Source: an uncultured Oscillospiraceae bacterium
GTDB taxonomy: Bacteria; Bacillota; Clostridia; Oscillospirales; Acutalibacteraceae
Direction: 5' to 3'
DNA length: 39,839 nt
NCBI GenBank assembly: GCA_900543215.1
Contig: UQQR01000015.1
Coordinates: forward strand, 1-39,839
The translations under genes were made by a program, and so were the position numbers. A model generated the notes under the pieces. That model was not told where the DNA came from, searched no databases, and saw nothing but the letters and a program-made list of their open reading frames with translations. Of the stretch, positions 24,126 to 32,079 are shown piece after piece. Each line of letters opens with the position of its first letter. The stretch's first letter is position 1.

Positions 24126-24482
24126 TTAAATTTTATTATACGGTTTTTCCGCTTCGGGGGTTCTGTATTCGTGCTTTTCATAAAATCCGATAAGCTTCCC
24201 GCTGTCTCTTAACGCTACCATATATACATCCTTGTTTTCTTTCGGATTATGGTATGTAAAAATTATGTTATGCTCTTTATCTGCTTTGAACCAGTCTATT
24301 ACCGCATCAATCTTTTTGTTCGAGTCTGCGCTATGGCAGTTCTTAAGACTTTTTCCGGTAAGGTTACCGTGATAACGGCTGACAGCCGCCTTGTTCATAT
24401 AGATTATTTTGCAGTCAAGGTCGCAGATAACAACAGCGGCGGTATCCTGTTCAACAATACTTTTAAAATACTTTTCAAGCAT
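24126..24482 (-). CDS. Stand-alone PAS domain protein
   Basis: A 118-residue protein that is just one PAS sensor domain: VVICDLDCKIIYMNKAAVSRY (split about residues 17-38), NLTGKSLKNCH (40-50) and the closing sheet with VYMVALRDSGKLIGFYEKHEY. No kinase, HTH or GGDEF part follows; the C-terminus ends a few residues after the fold. The CH in KNCH, as in DUF438-like PAS domains, might bind a ligand or haem; not proven. AAAGGAAA precedes the ATG. It lies between a sodium/proline symporter and a membrane hydrolase, all leftward. It needs a partner protein that is not obvious here. Confidence 0.82.
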   Translation of the reverse strand: MLEKYFKSIVEQDTAAVVICDLDCKIIYMNKAAVSRYHGNLTGKSLKNCHSADSNKKIDAVIDWFKADKEHNIIFTYHNPKENKDVYMVALRDSGKLIGFYEKHEYRTPEAEKPYNKI

Positions 24483-24503
24483 AGCTTTTTTCCTTTAAAG
24501 CAA

Positions 24504-24528
24504 GGGCGCCGCAGAAATTGCGGCGCCC
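24504..24528 (-). terminator. GC-rich hairpin after putP
   Basis: Perfect 10-bp stem GGGCGCCGCA / TGCGGCGCCC with a 5-base loop, nine bases after the putP stop. The U-run behind it is poor, so it may attenuate rather than end the transcript into the PAS gene. Confidence 0.55.
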
Positions 24529-24536
24529 GATGATAT

Positions 24537-26105
24537 TTAGGCTTCTTTGTAATTGCGGGCCTTTTCAAATTCCTCTTGGAGCTCTTCTGACGGTTTTTCG
24601 GTCAAAAGCGATACCGCTATAATAAATATGCACGAAATAAGGAATGCCGGCAAAAGCTCGTAAATTCCGAATACTCCGCCGAGCGGCTTTAGGAGAAGCT
24701 TCCATACAAAAACCATTACTCCGCCCGATACCATACCGGCAATGGCGCCGGCTCTGTTTGTTCTCTTCCAGAAGAGCGAGAACAGAATTATCGGACCGAA
24801 GGTAGCGCCGAAGCCCGACCAGGCAAACGAAACTATTTCAAATATAACGCTGTTTTCGTTCCAAGCGATTACCGTACCTATAACGGTTATTGCCATAAGC
24901 ATAAATCTTGAAACACGCATAACCTGCTTGTCGTCCGCATCCTTTTTGATTATGCCTTCAAAAAGATTTTTAGAAACCGCAGAGGCGGCTATAAGAAGAT
25001 ACGAGTCGGACGAGCTTATGGTTGCGGCAAGTATTCCTGCCATAATAACTCCGGCAATTACGGGGTGGAACAAAAGCTGAGAAAGGTGAGCAAAAACATT
25101 TTCGGCGCCGCTTTTTGTGGCAAGGGCAATATCCGTCGGAAGAATCGCCCTGCCTATAACTCCGATAGAAACTGCGGCGGTAAGCGAAATAACAACCCAA
25201 ACAGCTGCAATTCTGCGTGAGTTTTTAAGCTCAGAGCTTTTTCTTATCGCCATAAAGCGTAAAAGCACCTGCGGCATACCGAAATAGCCGAGTCCCCACG
25301 AAGCGGTGGAAAGTATGGTAAGAAAACCGTACTTTGACGCGTCTCCGAACAGCGGAGCACCCGAAGCGACTTGCTGAACGCCGTTTGCGTCGGTTACGGG
25401 GGAGGCGATATTTACAAGTGAAAGATAACCAGGTATATCACGGGCATTGTCTATTACGGCGTTTATACCGCCGGCTTTCACGGTTCCGAATACCAGCACG
25501 CCTACAAGAGCTATAATCATAACCACAGCCTGCATAAAATCGGAAGCGCTTTCCGCAAGGAAACCTCCGATCGCGGTATAAATAAGCACAAATACGGCGC
25601 CCGCTATCATCATTGAATGATAGGAATATCCGAACAGACCCGAAAACAGCTTTCCGCAGGTTACAAAGCAGCTTGCCGCATAAACGGTAAAGAATATAAG
25701 TATAAACATTGCGGAAATTCCGAGTATAAGCTTTTTCTTTTCGTGGAAACGGTTGCTCAAAAAGTCCGGAATTGTTATGGAATCACCCGAAACAATCGAA
25801 TAAGCGCGAAGTCTTTTTGAAACAAGCAACCAGTTTATGTATGTTCCTACGGCAAGACCTATCGCGGTCCATGCGGCATCCGCCAGTCCGCACCAATAGG
25901 CAACGCCGGGAAGACCCATCAAAAGCCATCCGCTCATGTCGGACGCTTCGGCGCTCATTGCCGCAACCCACGGTCCCAGCGAGCGACCGCCCAAAAAATA
26001 GTTTTCCGAATTTGCCTGTGCCTTTTTTGCAAAGAATACGCCTATCAAAATAACTATAAGCATATACCCTACCATTGCAAACAGAATTTGCAATTTGTCA
26101 TTCAT
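24537..26105 (-). CDS. putP: Sodium/proline symporter
   Basis: A 522-residue sodium:solute symporter of the PutP branch with about 13 membrane segments. The first half has FFAKKAQANSENYFLGGRSL and GPWVAAMSAEASDMSGWLLMG, the sodium- and proline-site helices of PutP, then LRAYSIVSGDSITIPDFLSNRF. ILAATISSSDSYLLIAASAV in the second half is the matching part of the inverted repeat with a Na2-site SSxDS. The ATG at 26105 is chosen, with AAAGGATGG before it; two earlier in-frame starts lie in or ahead of that site. Imports proline for nitrogen, Stickland-type fermentation or osmoprotection; which is not visible. Has its own promoter. Confidence 0.95.
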   Translation of the reverse strand: MNDKLQILFAMVGYMLIVILIGVFFAKKAQANSENYFLGGRSLGPWVAAMSAEASDMSGWLLMGLPGVAYWCGLADAAWTAIGLAVGTYINWLLVSKRLRAYSIVSGDSITIPDFLSNRFHEKKKLILGISAMFILIFFTVYAASCFVTCGKLFSGLFGYSYHSMMIAGAVFVLIYTAIGGFLAESASDFMQAVVMIIALVGVLVFGTVKAGGINAVIDNARDIPGYLSLVNIASPVTDANGVQQVASGAPLFGDASKYGFLTILSTASWGLGYFGMPQVLLRFMAIRKSSELKNSRRIAAVWVVISLTAAVSIGVIGRAILPTDIALATKSGAENVFAHLSQLLFHPVIAGVIMAGILAATISSSDSYLLIAASAVSKNLFEGIIKKDADDKQVMRVSRFMLMAITVIGTVIAWNENSVIFEIVSFAWSGFGATFGPIILFSLFWKRTNRAGAIAGMVSGGVMVFVWKLLLKPLGGVFGIYELLPAFLISCIFIIAVSLLTEKPSEELQEEFEKARNYKEA

Positions 26106-26134
26106 TTTAACCATCCTTTCCTTCAAACCCGATT

Positions 26135-26162
26135 ATTTTAGCCTACAAAAGCATCATTTCAA
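26135..26162 (-). promoter_or_regulatory. Promoter of putP
   Basis: Minus strand TTGAAA (26157-26162), 16 bp, TAAAAT (26135-26140), 30 bp before the start codon. Confidence 0.6.
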
Positions 26163-26195
26163 CATAATAGCATAATAGCCGAAATTTGTAAATAA

Positions 26196-26678
26196 TTAAA
26201 ATAATTTTACTATCAGCGGAACTATATATGTTACGAAGGTTACTATTGCGCCCGCGCTTAATACGCCGAGCAGTATTGACGGAAACGCCTTTTTAAGCGG
26301 CATTTCAAGCATTGCGGCTATAAGCGCGCCGGTCCAAGCGCCGGTACCGGGGAGCGGTATGGCAACGAAAATAAAAAGTCCCCAAAAAGCGTATTTCTGC
26401 ACTGTTTCCGATTTGCTGTTCGCTTTATTTTCAAGCCTTGTTACAAGTCCGTTAAGACGGGGCATCTTTTCACGCATAAACGCAAATACCTTTTTTATAA
26501 AGATTATTATAAACGGAACGGGGACAAGATTTCCGATTACTGAAACGATTACCGCAACAGGGAACGGAAGTCCTCTGCCAACACCTATAGGAATAGCGCC
26601 CCTAAGCTCTATTACCGGAACCATCGCAATCAAAAATGTGGTGATTACTTTGCCTATGAAAGTGTTTAAAAAACTCAT
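26196..26678 (-). CDS. Small multidrug export family membrane protein (COG2426-like)
   Basis: A 160-residue protein with four to five hydrophobic segments. PVIELRGAIPIGVGRGLP (21-38), an arginine-glycine loop in the membrane, and IPLPGTGAWTGALIAA are the marks of the 'small multi-drug export protein' family, distantly like DedA/SNARE-associated proteins. The name does not prove drug transport; related re-entrant-loop proteins move lipids. It lies 17 bp after the flippase gene on the same strand, so a shared role in envelope traffic is likely. CGGAGGT precedes the ATG. Confidence 0.88.
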   Translation of the reverse strand: MSFLNTFIGKVITTFLIAMVPVIELRGAIPIGVGRGLPFPVAVIVSVIGNLVPVPFIIIFIKKVFAFMREKMPRLNGLVTRLENKANSKSETVQKYAFWGLFIFVAIPLPGTGAWTGALIAAMLEMPLKKAFPSILLGVLSAGAIVTFVTYIVPLIVKLF

Positions 26679-26695
26679 AAAAGTACCTCCGAATA

Positions 26696-28096
26696 TTATC
26701 TGATTGATGAAATCAGCTTTTTTATGCAGGCAATTATAAATTTAATATTTACCGCCGCAATAAGAAGAATACACAACGCCTGAACCGCCGCGCAGTAGGG
26801 CAATTCCATTACCGAAAAAGCGGTTTGTATAATAATTATTACCGTATTTGCCGCCACATGACCGCCGTAGAGGCTGAACGGTAAATACTTTCTTGAGTTT
26901 ACGGCTCTTATTATAAACACCGCAAGATAGCTTAAAAGTGTAGCCACGGCAGCTCCCTGAACACCCAATGGCGACGGAATAAGAATAAAATTAAGGACAA
27001 TATTTATAACGGCACCGGCAAGGGCTGTTATAAACGAAAGTCCGCTTTGTTTTGTGACCACATAAACAGTACCCACAAAGGAGGTGAAAGCGGTAAAAAT
27101 CATAGCGCCCGAGAGTACGGGAACATACCTCCAAGCCTCATAGTATTCCTTTGCGGCAAGTATTCTTATTGCGGATTTGGAAAGAGCTATAATAAATGAG
27201 CCTGCCAAGAACATTACCGCCTGAAAGGAACGCCACACGCCCGAGAAGAATTTTATGTGTTCTTTCCTGTCTCCGTGCGATTCTGTAACGGCGGAAAACT
27301 GCCACGCCTGCATAAACATAGTCGAGACTAAGGTGAGAACGGTCGGTATTTTGTATGAGACCGTGTAAAGTCCGTTAGCGGTCTGACCTATAAACCCGTT
27401 TACCATATATCGGTCGGAAACGCTTGTTATCCACCAAAAAATTGTGGTGGGAATAAGCGGTATGCTGTATTTCAGCATTTTAATAAAAGCAGACTTTCTC
27501 GGATGCGGAGTGAACTGCCGCCACAGCTTTTCTTTAAAGAAAAGAAACAGTGTGCTTAAAAAGTCCGCCAGCACAACGGAAAGCACATAACCCGTCACGC
27601 CGATTTCAAGCACCGCAAGGAAAAGGATATTAAAGCCTATTACTATTGAGGTGTTAAGTATCCCCTGTACCGCAAACAGCGCAGTATTGCCGGTAGCTCT
27701 TACAAATTGGGAGCAGAGGGCATGGTAACATGACGCCATTGTGTAAACAACGATAAGCCAAACATACCCATTAAAGCTCTTTACCGTGCAAAGTATCGGA
27801 GCAATTATAATAAATGCAAGCGAGCCTGCGGTTATTACGGCAAAGCCTGCGGTAAAAATGCTTCGTCTGCCCCTTTCGTTATCAAGCGCAAATCTAAACA
27901 CGCCCTCGGTAATTCCGAGTGAAATTATCGGGAAAAGCATATTTGCGGTTTGCGTTATAAGATCGGCAGTGCTGTAATCGGCAGGTGAAAGATATCCGGT
28001 GTAAAACCTGACCATAAAAAAAACCAGTATTTTAGAACCGAAAGTGCCGGCGCTTATAAGAAAGGTATTGGAAAGCAGGGTTTTATATTTATTCAT
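26696..28096 (-). CDS. Polysaccharide flippase (MATE/Wzx-like)
   Basis: A 466-residue membrane protein with about 12-14 hydrophobic segments. The start NTFLISAGTFGSKILVFFMV plus RFYTGYLSPADYSTADLI is typical of the Wzx/polysaccharide biosynthesis branch of the MOP superfamily, which flips lipid-linked sugars. SIPLIPTTIFWWITSVSDRYM marks the seventh segment region. The ATG at 28096 is used (AAAGGAAA upstream, somewhat far at 12 bases); an earlier frame start at 28150 lies ahead of the promoter. No glycosyltransferase genes are next to it, so it may serve a locus elsewhere or a teichoic-acid-like polymer. Promoter flanked by an inverted repeat (see separate entry). Confidence 0.92.
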   Translation of the reverse strand: MNKYKTLLSNTFLISAGTFGSKILVFFMVRFYTGYLSPADYSTADLITQTANMLFPIISLGITEGVFRFALDNERGRRSIFTAGFAVITAGSLAFIIIAPILCTVKSFNGYVWLIVVYTMASCYHALCSQFVRATGNTALFAVQGILNTSIVIGFNILFLAVLEIGVTGYVLSVVLADFLSTLFLFFKEKLWRQFTPHPRKSAFIKMLKYSIPLIPTTIFWWITSVSDRYMVNGFIGQTANGLYTVSYKIPTVLTLVSTMFMQAWQFSAVTESHGDRKEHIKFFSGVWRSFQAVMFLAGSFIIALSKSAIRILAAKEYYEAWRYVPVLSGAMIFTAFTSFVGTVYVVTKQSGLSFITALAGAVINIVLNFILIPSPLGVQGAAVATLLSYLAVFIIRAVNSRKYLPFSLYGGHVAANTVIIIIQTAFSVMELPYCAAVQALCILLIAAVNIKFIIACIKKLISSIR

Positions 28097-28131
28097 ATAA
28101 AAGCGGTTTCCTTTCCGTCTTTTAATCAAAA

Positions 28132-28183
28132 AACACATATATAATAACACAAGTCAGCCGCAAAAGCAATTAATATATGTGTT
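28132..28183. repeat. 11-bp inverted repeat enclosing the flippase promoter
   Basis: Arms AACACATATAT (28132-28142) and ATATATGTGTT (28173-28183) are exact inverse copies with 30 bp between. The space holds most of the leftward promoter of the flippase gene. It may be an operator, an invertible segment or chance in AT-rich DNA. Confidence 0.5.
28141..28169 (-). promoter_or_regulatory. Promoter of the flippase-exporter unit
   Basis: Minus strand TTGCTT (28164-28169), 17 bp, TATTAT (28141-28146), 45 bp before the chosen start. Confidence 0.55.
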
Positions 28184-28208
28184 AAGAGCCGATTTTTGCA
28201 AAAAAATC

Positions 28209-28237
28209 TTGACAAAACGGTATTAATATAATATCAT
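28209..28237 (+). promoter_or_regulatory. Promoter of tRNA-Leu
   Basis: TTGACA (28209-28214), 17 bp, TATCAT (28232-28237). The expected start is only a few bases before the tRNA, as usual for single tRNA genes. Confidence 0.8.
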
Positions 28238-28246
28238 TTATGATAT

Positions 28247-28333
28247 GCCGCTGTGGTGGAATAGGCAGACACAAGGGACTTAAAATCCCTCGGTAGCGAT
28301 ACCGTGCCGGTTCAAGTCCGGCCAGCGGCACCA
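28247..28333 (+). tRNA. tRNA-Leu (anticodon UAA)
   Basis: An 87-base tRNA. The acceptor arms GCCGCTG and CAGCGGC pair fully; discriminator A and an encoded CCA follow (28331-28333). The anticodon stem-loop is GGGAC TTAAAAT CCC with anticodon TAA, reading UUA/UUG. A long variable arm (CGGTAGCGATACCG) and the T-arm GCCGG TTCAAGT CCGGC fit a class II leucine tRNA. A terminator follows directly. Confidence 0.97.
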
Positions 28334-28370
28334 AAAAACGGCAAGCACCATAGGATGCTTGCCGTTTTTT
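28334..28370 (+). terminator. Terminator of tRNA-Leu
   Basis: Stem ACGGCAAGCA / TGCTTGCCGT (10 bp) with TTTTTT after it, starting right behind the tRNA CCA. Confidence 0.92.
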
Positions 28371-28478
28371 AATTTTTTACGGAATATACAAAAGCCGTTC
28401 GAAGCGGTAAAAAGCGCAAGGCAGATTTTGTCATTAAAAACAGGACGGCTTCATAGTATTAAAACGGGATGTGATACG

Positions 28479-28742
28479 ATGGAGTTTATTAAATACGGGG
28501 GAATAGCAATACTGTCTGTCGGTGCGCTTGCGGTTTTAATTTGTGCGGTAAGAACGCATAAACCGTTCAAAGCGCTTTTTATAAATTTTCTCGCAAGTGC
28601 CGCTGTGACGGCGTTAATCGATTTAACTGCGCGGTATACGGGCGTTAATATCCCGATAAACGAATGGACGGTATCCGGTGCGGCGGTATTTGGGGTACCG
28701 GCTGTAATAGGCATTGTTATTATGCCTATAATTTTTAAATAA
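28479..28742 (+). CDS. BofA-like protein (pro-sigma-K processing inhibitor family)
   Basis: An 87-residue membrane protein with two hydrophobic stretches (about 6-23 and 64-86). The central HKPFKALFINFLASAAV and the end INEWTVSGAAVFGVPAVIG (asparagine, then a Gly-x-Pro-Ala/Gly turn in the last helix) match the BofA pattern; BofA holds the SpoIVFB protease idle in the forespore membrane until pro-sigma-K must be cut. The ATG at 28479 follows GGGATG; a longer frame from 28359 starts in the tRNA terminator and is rejected. In Bacillus bofA lies near recR; here it sits between tRNA-Leu and addB. Family by motif only, so moderately sure. Confidence 0.72.
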   Translation: MEFIKYGGIAILSVGALAVLICAVRTHKPFKALFINFLASAAVTALIDLTARYTGVNIPINEWTVSGAAVFGVPAVIGIVIMPIIFK

Positions 28743-28800
28743 AAAAATTCTCGTAAAAGGTTGCCGAATGTGATAAAATAAATTTAAGCGGGGTGTTTTA

Positions 28801-31800
28801 ATGCTTAAATTTATTTTCGGATTGCCGGCTTCGGGTAAGACCCATACCGTTATGCAAATGATTAAAGAGGATGCGCAAAACGGCAGACAGTCGGTTTTGC
28901 TTGTTCCCGAGCAATTTTCCTTTGAAAGCGAACGCTCGGTACTTAAAACGCTCGGCGACAGGGCGGCAAGGAGCGTCAGCGTAATGAGCTTTTCAAGGTT
29001 ATGCGACGAGATTGGCCGTAACACGGGCGGTATTGCGGGCAGAACGCTTAATGACGGTGATAAGGTTATTTTTATGAACAGGGCGCTTTCCGCGGTTGAA
29101 AAGGAGTTGAAGCTTTGGCCGGGCTACTGCCGTTCGGTTGCCTTTGCAAAGACTATGCTTGATACGGTGGGCGAATTTAAGATAAATTCCGTTACACCGC
29201 AGGATATAAGAAATGCCGCACTGTCGGTCGGCAGCGGGAAGCTTTCGGCAAAGCTTAACGATACGGCGCTTATTTACGAGACCTACGATACACTTACAGG
29301 CGAAAAATTTATCGACCCTGCCGACGCACTCACAAAGCTTTACAGACAGCTTGAACAGTTTAAATATTTCCGAAATAGAACAGTATACATAGAGTCGTTC
29401 AAGGGCTTTACGGGTCAGCAGTTTAAAATTATCGACCGTATTCTGGCTCAGGCAGACGATGTTACAGTTGCTTTGACCGATGATATAAGACTTCAAAAGG
29501 AATTTAATATTTTTTCCAATATCAGAAAAGCGGAGGAAAGAATAAGAAAATCCGCAAAAAGATTCGGGGTAGAAGAAGCGGAGCCGATTTTCCTCGGCGA
29601 AAGCAGATATAATTCAAAGTCGCTTTCCGCACTCGAACGCCTTATTGCGGGCGGCGAGCCGGTTTTGTCAAACGGGGAGGGAATAACGGTTTGTAAAGCG
29701 GCGCTTATGTTTGATGAGGCTGAATTTGCTGCACGTACCATAAGACGGCTTGTGCGCGAAAACGGTATCCGCTACCGTGATTTTGTAATAATCGCAAGAG
29801 ACGCCGAGCAGTACGAAACCGCGGTTTTATCCGCTTGCGCCCAAAACGGAATACCGTGCTTTGCGGACAGGCGTATTCCGCTGGCGTCGTTTCCCGTGTC
29901 GGCGGCAGTAAGCGCCGCGGCGGAAACGGCGCTCAACCCTACAACAGACGCAATACTGCGCTTTAATAAAACGGGGCTGGGCACTCTTTCCGAGGAGGAG
30001 ATATCCGTTCTTGAAAACTATACGGCGCTTTGGGGTATAAGCGGTGATATGTGGGGAAACGAATGGGATATGAACCCAAAGGGTTTTGTTTCCGAAGAGC
30101 AGTCCGATACAGATGCGGATACCCTTAAAAAAATCAACGAATTGCGGATAAAAGCGTGGAAACCGCTTGAAAAATTTATATCCGATTTTAAAGGTACGGC
30201 CGCCGATATGGCGAGGGCGTGCGTAGAGCTTTTATTTGTATGTGATGCCCCCGAAAAACTTGCCATAACCGCACGCAAATACGCCGCCGGCGGCAACGAT
30301 TGGTCGGGCGACGCATTAAAACAATCCTACGATAAATTTATGAAACTGCTTGACAGTACCGTTACCTGCTTCGGTGACGCAAGCCTTAAAAAAAGTGATT
30401 TTTGCGAGGCGTTAAAGCTTGCGGTTTCGTTTGACAGCGTCGGTACTGTGCCGAGGACGCTTGATGAGGTCACATTCGGCTCGGCGGACAGAATACGCCC
30501 GTCACGGCCTAAGGTAGCTTTCATATTAGGCGCAAATCAGGGTGTTTTTCCAAAAACGGTAACCGCCGCAGGCGTTTTTTCAGCTAATGAACGGGCTAAG
30601 CTTATAGAGTCGGGCATTGAGATATCGGACGGCGCGGCTGACGCTATGACAGACGAGGATTATCTTGTTTACTGCAATCTTTGCTGTCCGTCGAACAGGC
30701 TGTATATTTCCTATTCGTCCGGAGGATTAACGGGTGAAAAATCAGAGCCTTCTGCCTTTGTAAGTGAAATTACCGAGAATATTCCCTGCAAAACGGTCAC
30801 GGAACCGCAGGAAAAGCTCAGCACGGACAATTTGCCCGAAACCGCCGAAAGCGCATATTCAGCCTATTGCCGCAGAGGAATTTTCGGCGGCAGCGATGCC
30901 GCCACCTTAAAAGCTGCGTTTACTGACGATTATATTAAAAAGGCTGAGTATCTTGAGGACAGGCTATCGGGCAAGCCCTTCTCGGTAACGGCGGATACCG
31001 CCGCCGAGCTTTACGGCAGGGAAATAGGTATGTCTGCCTCAAAATTTGATACATACAGAAGATGTCGGTTTTATTTTTTCTGTAAATACGGTATCGGCGC
31101 CAAAAAGCTGCAGCCGGCGGAATTTGATGTGCTTCAAAGGGGAACTATTGTACATTTCGTGCTTGAGAAGCTTGTCGGAAAGTATAAAAAGAGCCTATCA
31201 CAGCTTGACGGAAATGAGCTTGACAGGCTTGTGGATGAATACATAAACGAATACCTTGACGGTGTTGCGGGCTACCGAAGCGTTGAGACGCAAAGAGGAA
31301 ATTTTTTGGTGTCAAGAATTTCCCGTTCGCTTAAAGAGGTTGTAAAACAGCTGGCAAGGGAATTTGCCCAAAGCGAATTTAAGCCTGTCAGCTGCGAGCT
31401 TAAAATAGGCGGTAAGGACGCTGATATTCCGGCTCTTAAAATGCCGTATGACGGGGGAAATATAATCCTCTCGGGCAGTATTGACAGGGTGGATGAATAT
31501 AACGGTTATATCCGTGTTATAGATTATAAAACGGGAAGCCGTAAATTCAAGCTCCCCGATGTTCTGTTCGGTCTTAATCTGCAAATGCTTATCTACCTCT
31601 ATGCCGCCGTAAGAAACGGCGGACTTGACGACGGGAAAGCGGCAGGGGTACTTTATATGCCGTCAAAACGGGATGTTAATGACACGGGAATGGCTATGAA
31701 CGGACTTATAAGAAACGATAGCGAAATTGTATCCGCAATGGATAAAAATATGTCGGGCGAGTTTGTTCCTAAGCTAAAGCTTAATAAGGACGGCACGGTG

Positions 31801-32079
31801 AGCCGACAGTGTACATCCTTTATTTCGGATAAGGATTTTTCAAGCATATTCGATTACATAGAAAAGCTTATGCGCGAGACCGGTAACGGTATAGCGAGCG
31901 GAGATATAGCCGCTTCGCCGCTTGACGGCAGAGATTCGCCTGCCTGTAAATACTGTGATTATTCTGCGGTTTGCGGCAGAGAGGGCGCACCGTGCGAGCG
32001 TGTGCCGGATTTAAAGAACGAGGAAGTATTTGAAAAAATGGGGGAGGCTCCGTTAAATGGCATTCAAACCGACAAATGA
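28801..32079 (+). CDS. addB: AddB, helicase-nuclease subunit of AddAB (RexB/AddB)
   Basis: One half of the AddAB double-strand break resection complex, the Firmicute counterpart of RecBCD. Full length at 1092 residues. The N-terminus has a Walker A (GLPASGKT, 7-14). The C-terminal nuclease shows Asp895 (GSIDRVD) and Asp908-Tyr-Lys910 (IDYKTG). Four cysteines bind the iron-sulfur cluster that pins the nuclease: Cys755 (RRCRFYF), then Cys1049, Cys1052 and Cys1058 (CKYCDYSAVC), spaced as in Bacillus AddB. GGGGTG precedes the ATG. The last 23 bases overlap addA, which ensures equal output. Sure of the family. Confidence 0.97.
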   Translation: MLKFIFGLPASGKTHTVMQMIKEDAQNGRQSVLLVPEQFSFESERSVLKTLGDRAARSVSVMSFSRLCDEIGRNTGGIAGRTLNDGDKVIFMNRALSAVEKELKLWPGYCRSVAFAKTMLDTVGEFKINSVTPQDIRNAALSVGSGKLSAKLNDTALIYETYDTLTGEKFIDPADALTKLYRQLEQFKYFRNRTVYIESFKGFTGQQFKIIDRILAQADDVTVALTDDIRLQKEFNIFSNIRKAEERIRKSAKRFGVEEAEPIFLGESRYNSKSLSALERLIAGGEPVLSNGEGITVCKAALMFDEAEFAARTIRRLVRENGIRYRDFVIIARDAEQYETAVLSACAQNGIPCFADRRIPLASFPVSAAVSAAAETALNPTTDAILRFNKTGLGTLSEEEISVLENYTALWGISGDMWGNEWDMNPKGFVSEEQSDTDADTLKKINELRIKAWKPLEKFISDFKGTAADMARACVELLFVCDAPEKLAITARKYAAGGNDWSGDALKQSYDKFMKLLDSTVTCFGDASLKKSDFCEALKLAVSFDSVGTVPRTLDEVTFGSADRIRPSRPKVAFILGANQGVFPKTVTAAGVFSANERAKLIESGIEISDGAADAMTDEDYLVYCNLCCPSNRLYISYSSGGLTGEKSEPSAFVSEITENIPCKTVTEPQEKLSTDNLPETAESAYSAYCRRGIFGGSDAATLKAAFTDDYIKKAEYLEDRLSGKPFSVTADTAAELYGREIGMSASKFDTYRRCRFYFFCKYGIGAKKLQPAEFDVLQRGTIVHFVLEKLVGKYKKSLSQLDGNELDRLVDEYINEYLDGVAGYRSVETQRGNFLVSRISRSLKEVVKQLAREFAQSEFKPVSCELKIGGKDADIPALKMPYDGGNIILSGSIDRVDEYNGYIRVIDYKTGSRKFKLPDVLFGLNLQMLIYLYAAVRNGGLDDGKAAGVLYMPSKRDVNDTGMAMNGLIRNDSEIVSAMDKNMSGEFVPKLKLNKDGTVSRQCTSFISDKDFSSIFDYIEKLMRETGNGIASGDIAASPLDGRDSPACKYCDYSAVCGREGAPCERVPDLKNEEVFEKMGEAPLNGIQTDK

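Noticed and set aside
28359..28478. Longer N-terminus for the BofA-like protein
   Set aside because: The extra part starts in the tRNA terminator and has no ribosome site; family members start near the later ATG.
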